A stretch of 15,240 nucleotides of DNA from Deltaproteobacteria bacterium (GTDB taxonomy: Bacteria; Myxococcota; B64-G9): contig JAUVAM010000015.1 in the NCBI GenBank assembly GCA_030591745.1, positions 1 through 15,240 of the forward strand, read 5' to 3'. The translations under genes and the position numbers were made by a program. Below, one piece after another: positions 14,708 through 15,240 of the stretch. How positions within the stretch are numbered: position 1 is the stretch's first letter; the number at the start of each line of letters is the position of its first letter. The notes beneath the pieces are model-generated. The model ran no database searches and had not been told where the DNA came from. It saw only the letters and a program-made list of their open reading frames with translations.

Positions 14708-15240
14708 AAAACAATCCCCAGTTCCTTGGCGTGACGCTCTGCCTGATATCGCTTCGCCGCGGACACAAACACCACCGAGTGACCGCGTTTGCCTGCCCGG
14801 CCCGTTCGCCCGGCCCGGTGCAAGTAGGCCTCGGCGGAGGGGGGCAACTCAAAATGCAGCACCCATTCCAGGTCGGGAAGATCCAGCCCCATGGCGGATG
14901 CGTCGGTGGCGATCAACACGCTGGTTTTTTCTTTGCGGAATGAGGCAATGGCCTGTTGGCGTTGCTGCTTGGAACGATCAAGACTCAAAGTGACGGGATT
15001 CAGGTCATACTTTTGCAAAAAACGATAGAGGTGGCGAATCAGTTGAGGCTTGTTCACGAAGACCAGAGCCCGGCCACATTTGTGCTTTTTTATATACTGA
15101 GCCAGGAAGGTATCAGCGGCGGCAGCCGAGCCGACAATCTCTAAAGAATGCTCAATGTGCGTAATCAGGGGTGCGTCCTGGGTTTCCGTGCGCACAAGCG
15201 TCTCGCCCATGAACTTCCGGCTCAGCTCCTCTGCCTGGGG
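14686..15240 (-). CDS. DEAD-box RNA helicase, C-terminal part (N-terminus outside window)
   Basis: The frame is open from the right edge (PQAEELSRKFMGETL) to a TGA at 14686-14688, giving 184 visible residues of the second RecA-like domain. The opening matches the end of the first helicase domain, where family members often read SAT...ARKF. Motif IV is GRALVFVNKP, motif V is VLIATDASAMGLDLP and motif VI is HRAGRTGRAGKRG, whose Arg residues contact ATP. The protein ends shortly after motif VI with no basic tail, so it is a compact family member. It would unwind RNA duplexes in ribosome assembly or mRNA turnover; the subfamily cannot be named without the N-terminal domain. The methionine at 15210 is internal, not the start. 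The last 22 bp overlap the 3' end of the convergent lipoprotein gene. Confidence 0.93.
   Translation of the reverse strand, partial: PQAEELSRKFMGETLVRTETQDAPLITHIEHSLEIVGSAAAADTFLAQYIKKHKCGRALVFVNKPQLIRHLYRFLQKYDLNPVTLSLDRSKQQRQQAIASFRKEKTSVLIATDASAMGLDLPDLEWVLHFELPPSAEAYLHRAGRTGRAGKRGHSVVFVSAAKRYQAERHAKELGIVFQGKTGD

Noticed and set aside
14724..14733. A third copy of CTTGGCGTG, an arm of the tandem-gene inverted repeat
   Set aside because: It has no partner arm and lies in conserved helicase coding sequence; a 9-mer match can be chance.

Overview
The window looks like part of a chromosome from a GC-rich, Gram-negative deltaproteobacterium-like organism, probably Myxococcota, Bradymonadales or a relative. 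This is an inference. It rests on six lipoprotein signal peptides in intact or edge-truncated genes (plus one in a pseudogene), a long (Xaa-Asp-Ala-Gly)n spacer after the lipobox of the first gene, Asp/Gly-rich linkers, He_PIG/Big_9-type Ig folds, a parallel beta-helix protein and a CsgG-like secreted protein. No tRNA, rRNA, CRISPR array, integrase or intact transposase is visible.

Layout. (1) 1-2794, minus strand: three co-directional lipoprotein genes, read from 2794 down to the left edge, where the last one is cut off. (2) 2948-8716, plus strand: a beta-propeller lipoprotein, a DUF3857/transglutaminase-like lipoprotein that seems to lack the catalytic cysteine, and an Ig-like plus beta-helix lipoprotein with a GTG start. 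(3) 8735-11552, minus strand: a compact probable operon, read from 11552 downward, of two paralogous membrane-anchored propeller-like proteins and a secreted CsgG-like/DUF5683-like protein. (4) 11720-14707, plus strand: a tandem pair of lipoprotein genes of exactly equal length (494 codons, alignable without gaps, about 75% identical by hand count). The first copy has an in-frame TGA at codon 62 and is probably a pseudogene. (5) 14686-15240, minus strand: the C-terminal half of a DEAD-box RNA helicase, cut by the right edge, whose 3' end overlaps the second tandem copy by 22 bp.

Almost every gene encodes an exported or envelope protein of unknown function, so no pathway can be assembled. The DEAD-box helicase is the only housekeeping gene. 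The less ordinary signals are these: a 12-base sequence present three times, always in the same orientation and always at an intergenic boundary; an 88-base perfectly identical block at the start of the tandem pair, holding a 9-bp inverted repeat; the single nonsense codon in the first tandem copy; the cysteine-less transglutaminase fold; and an inverted repeat that encloses the ribosome binding site of the gene at 2948. I do not see a convincing new defence, mobile or biosynthetic system.
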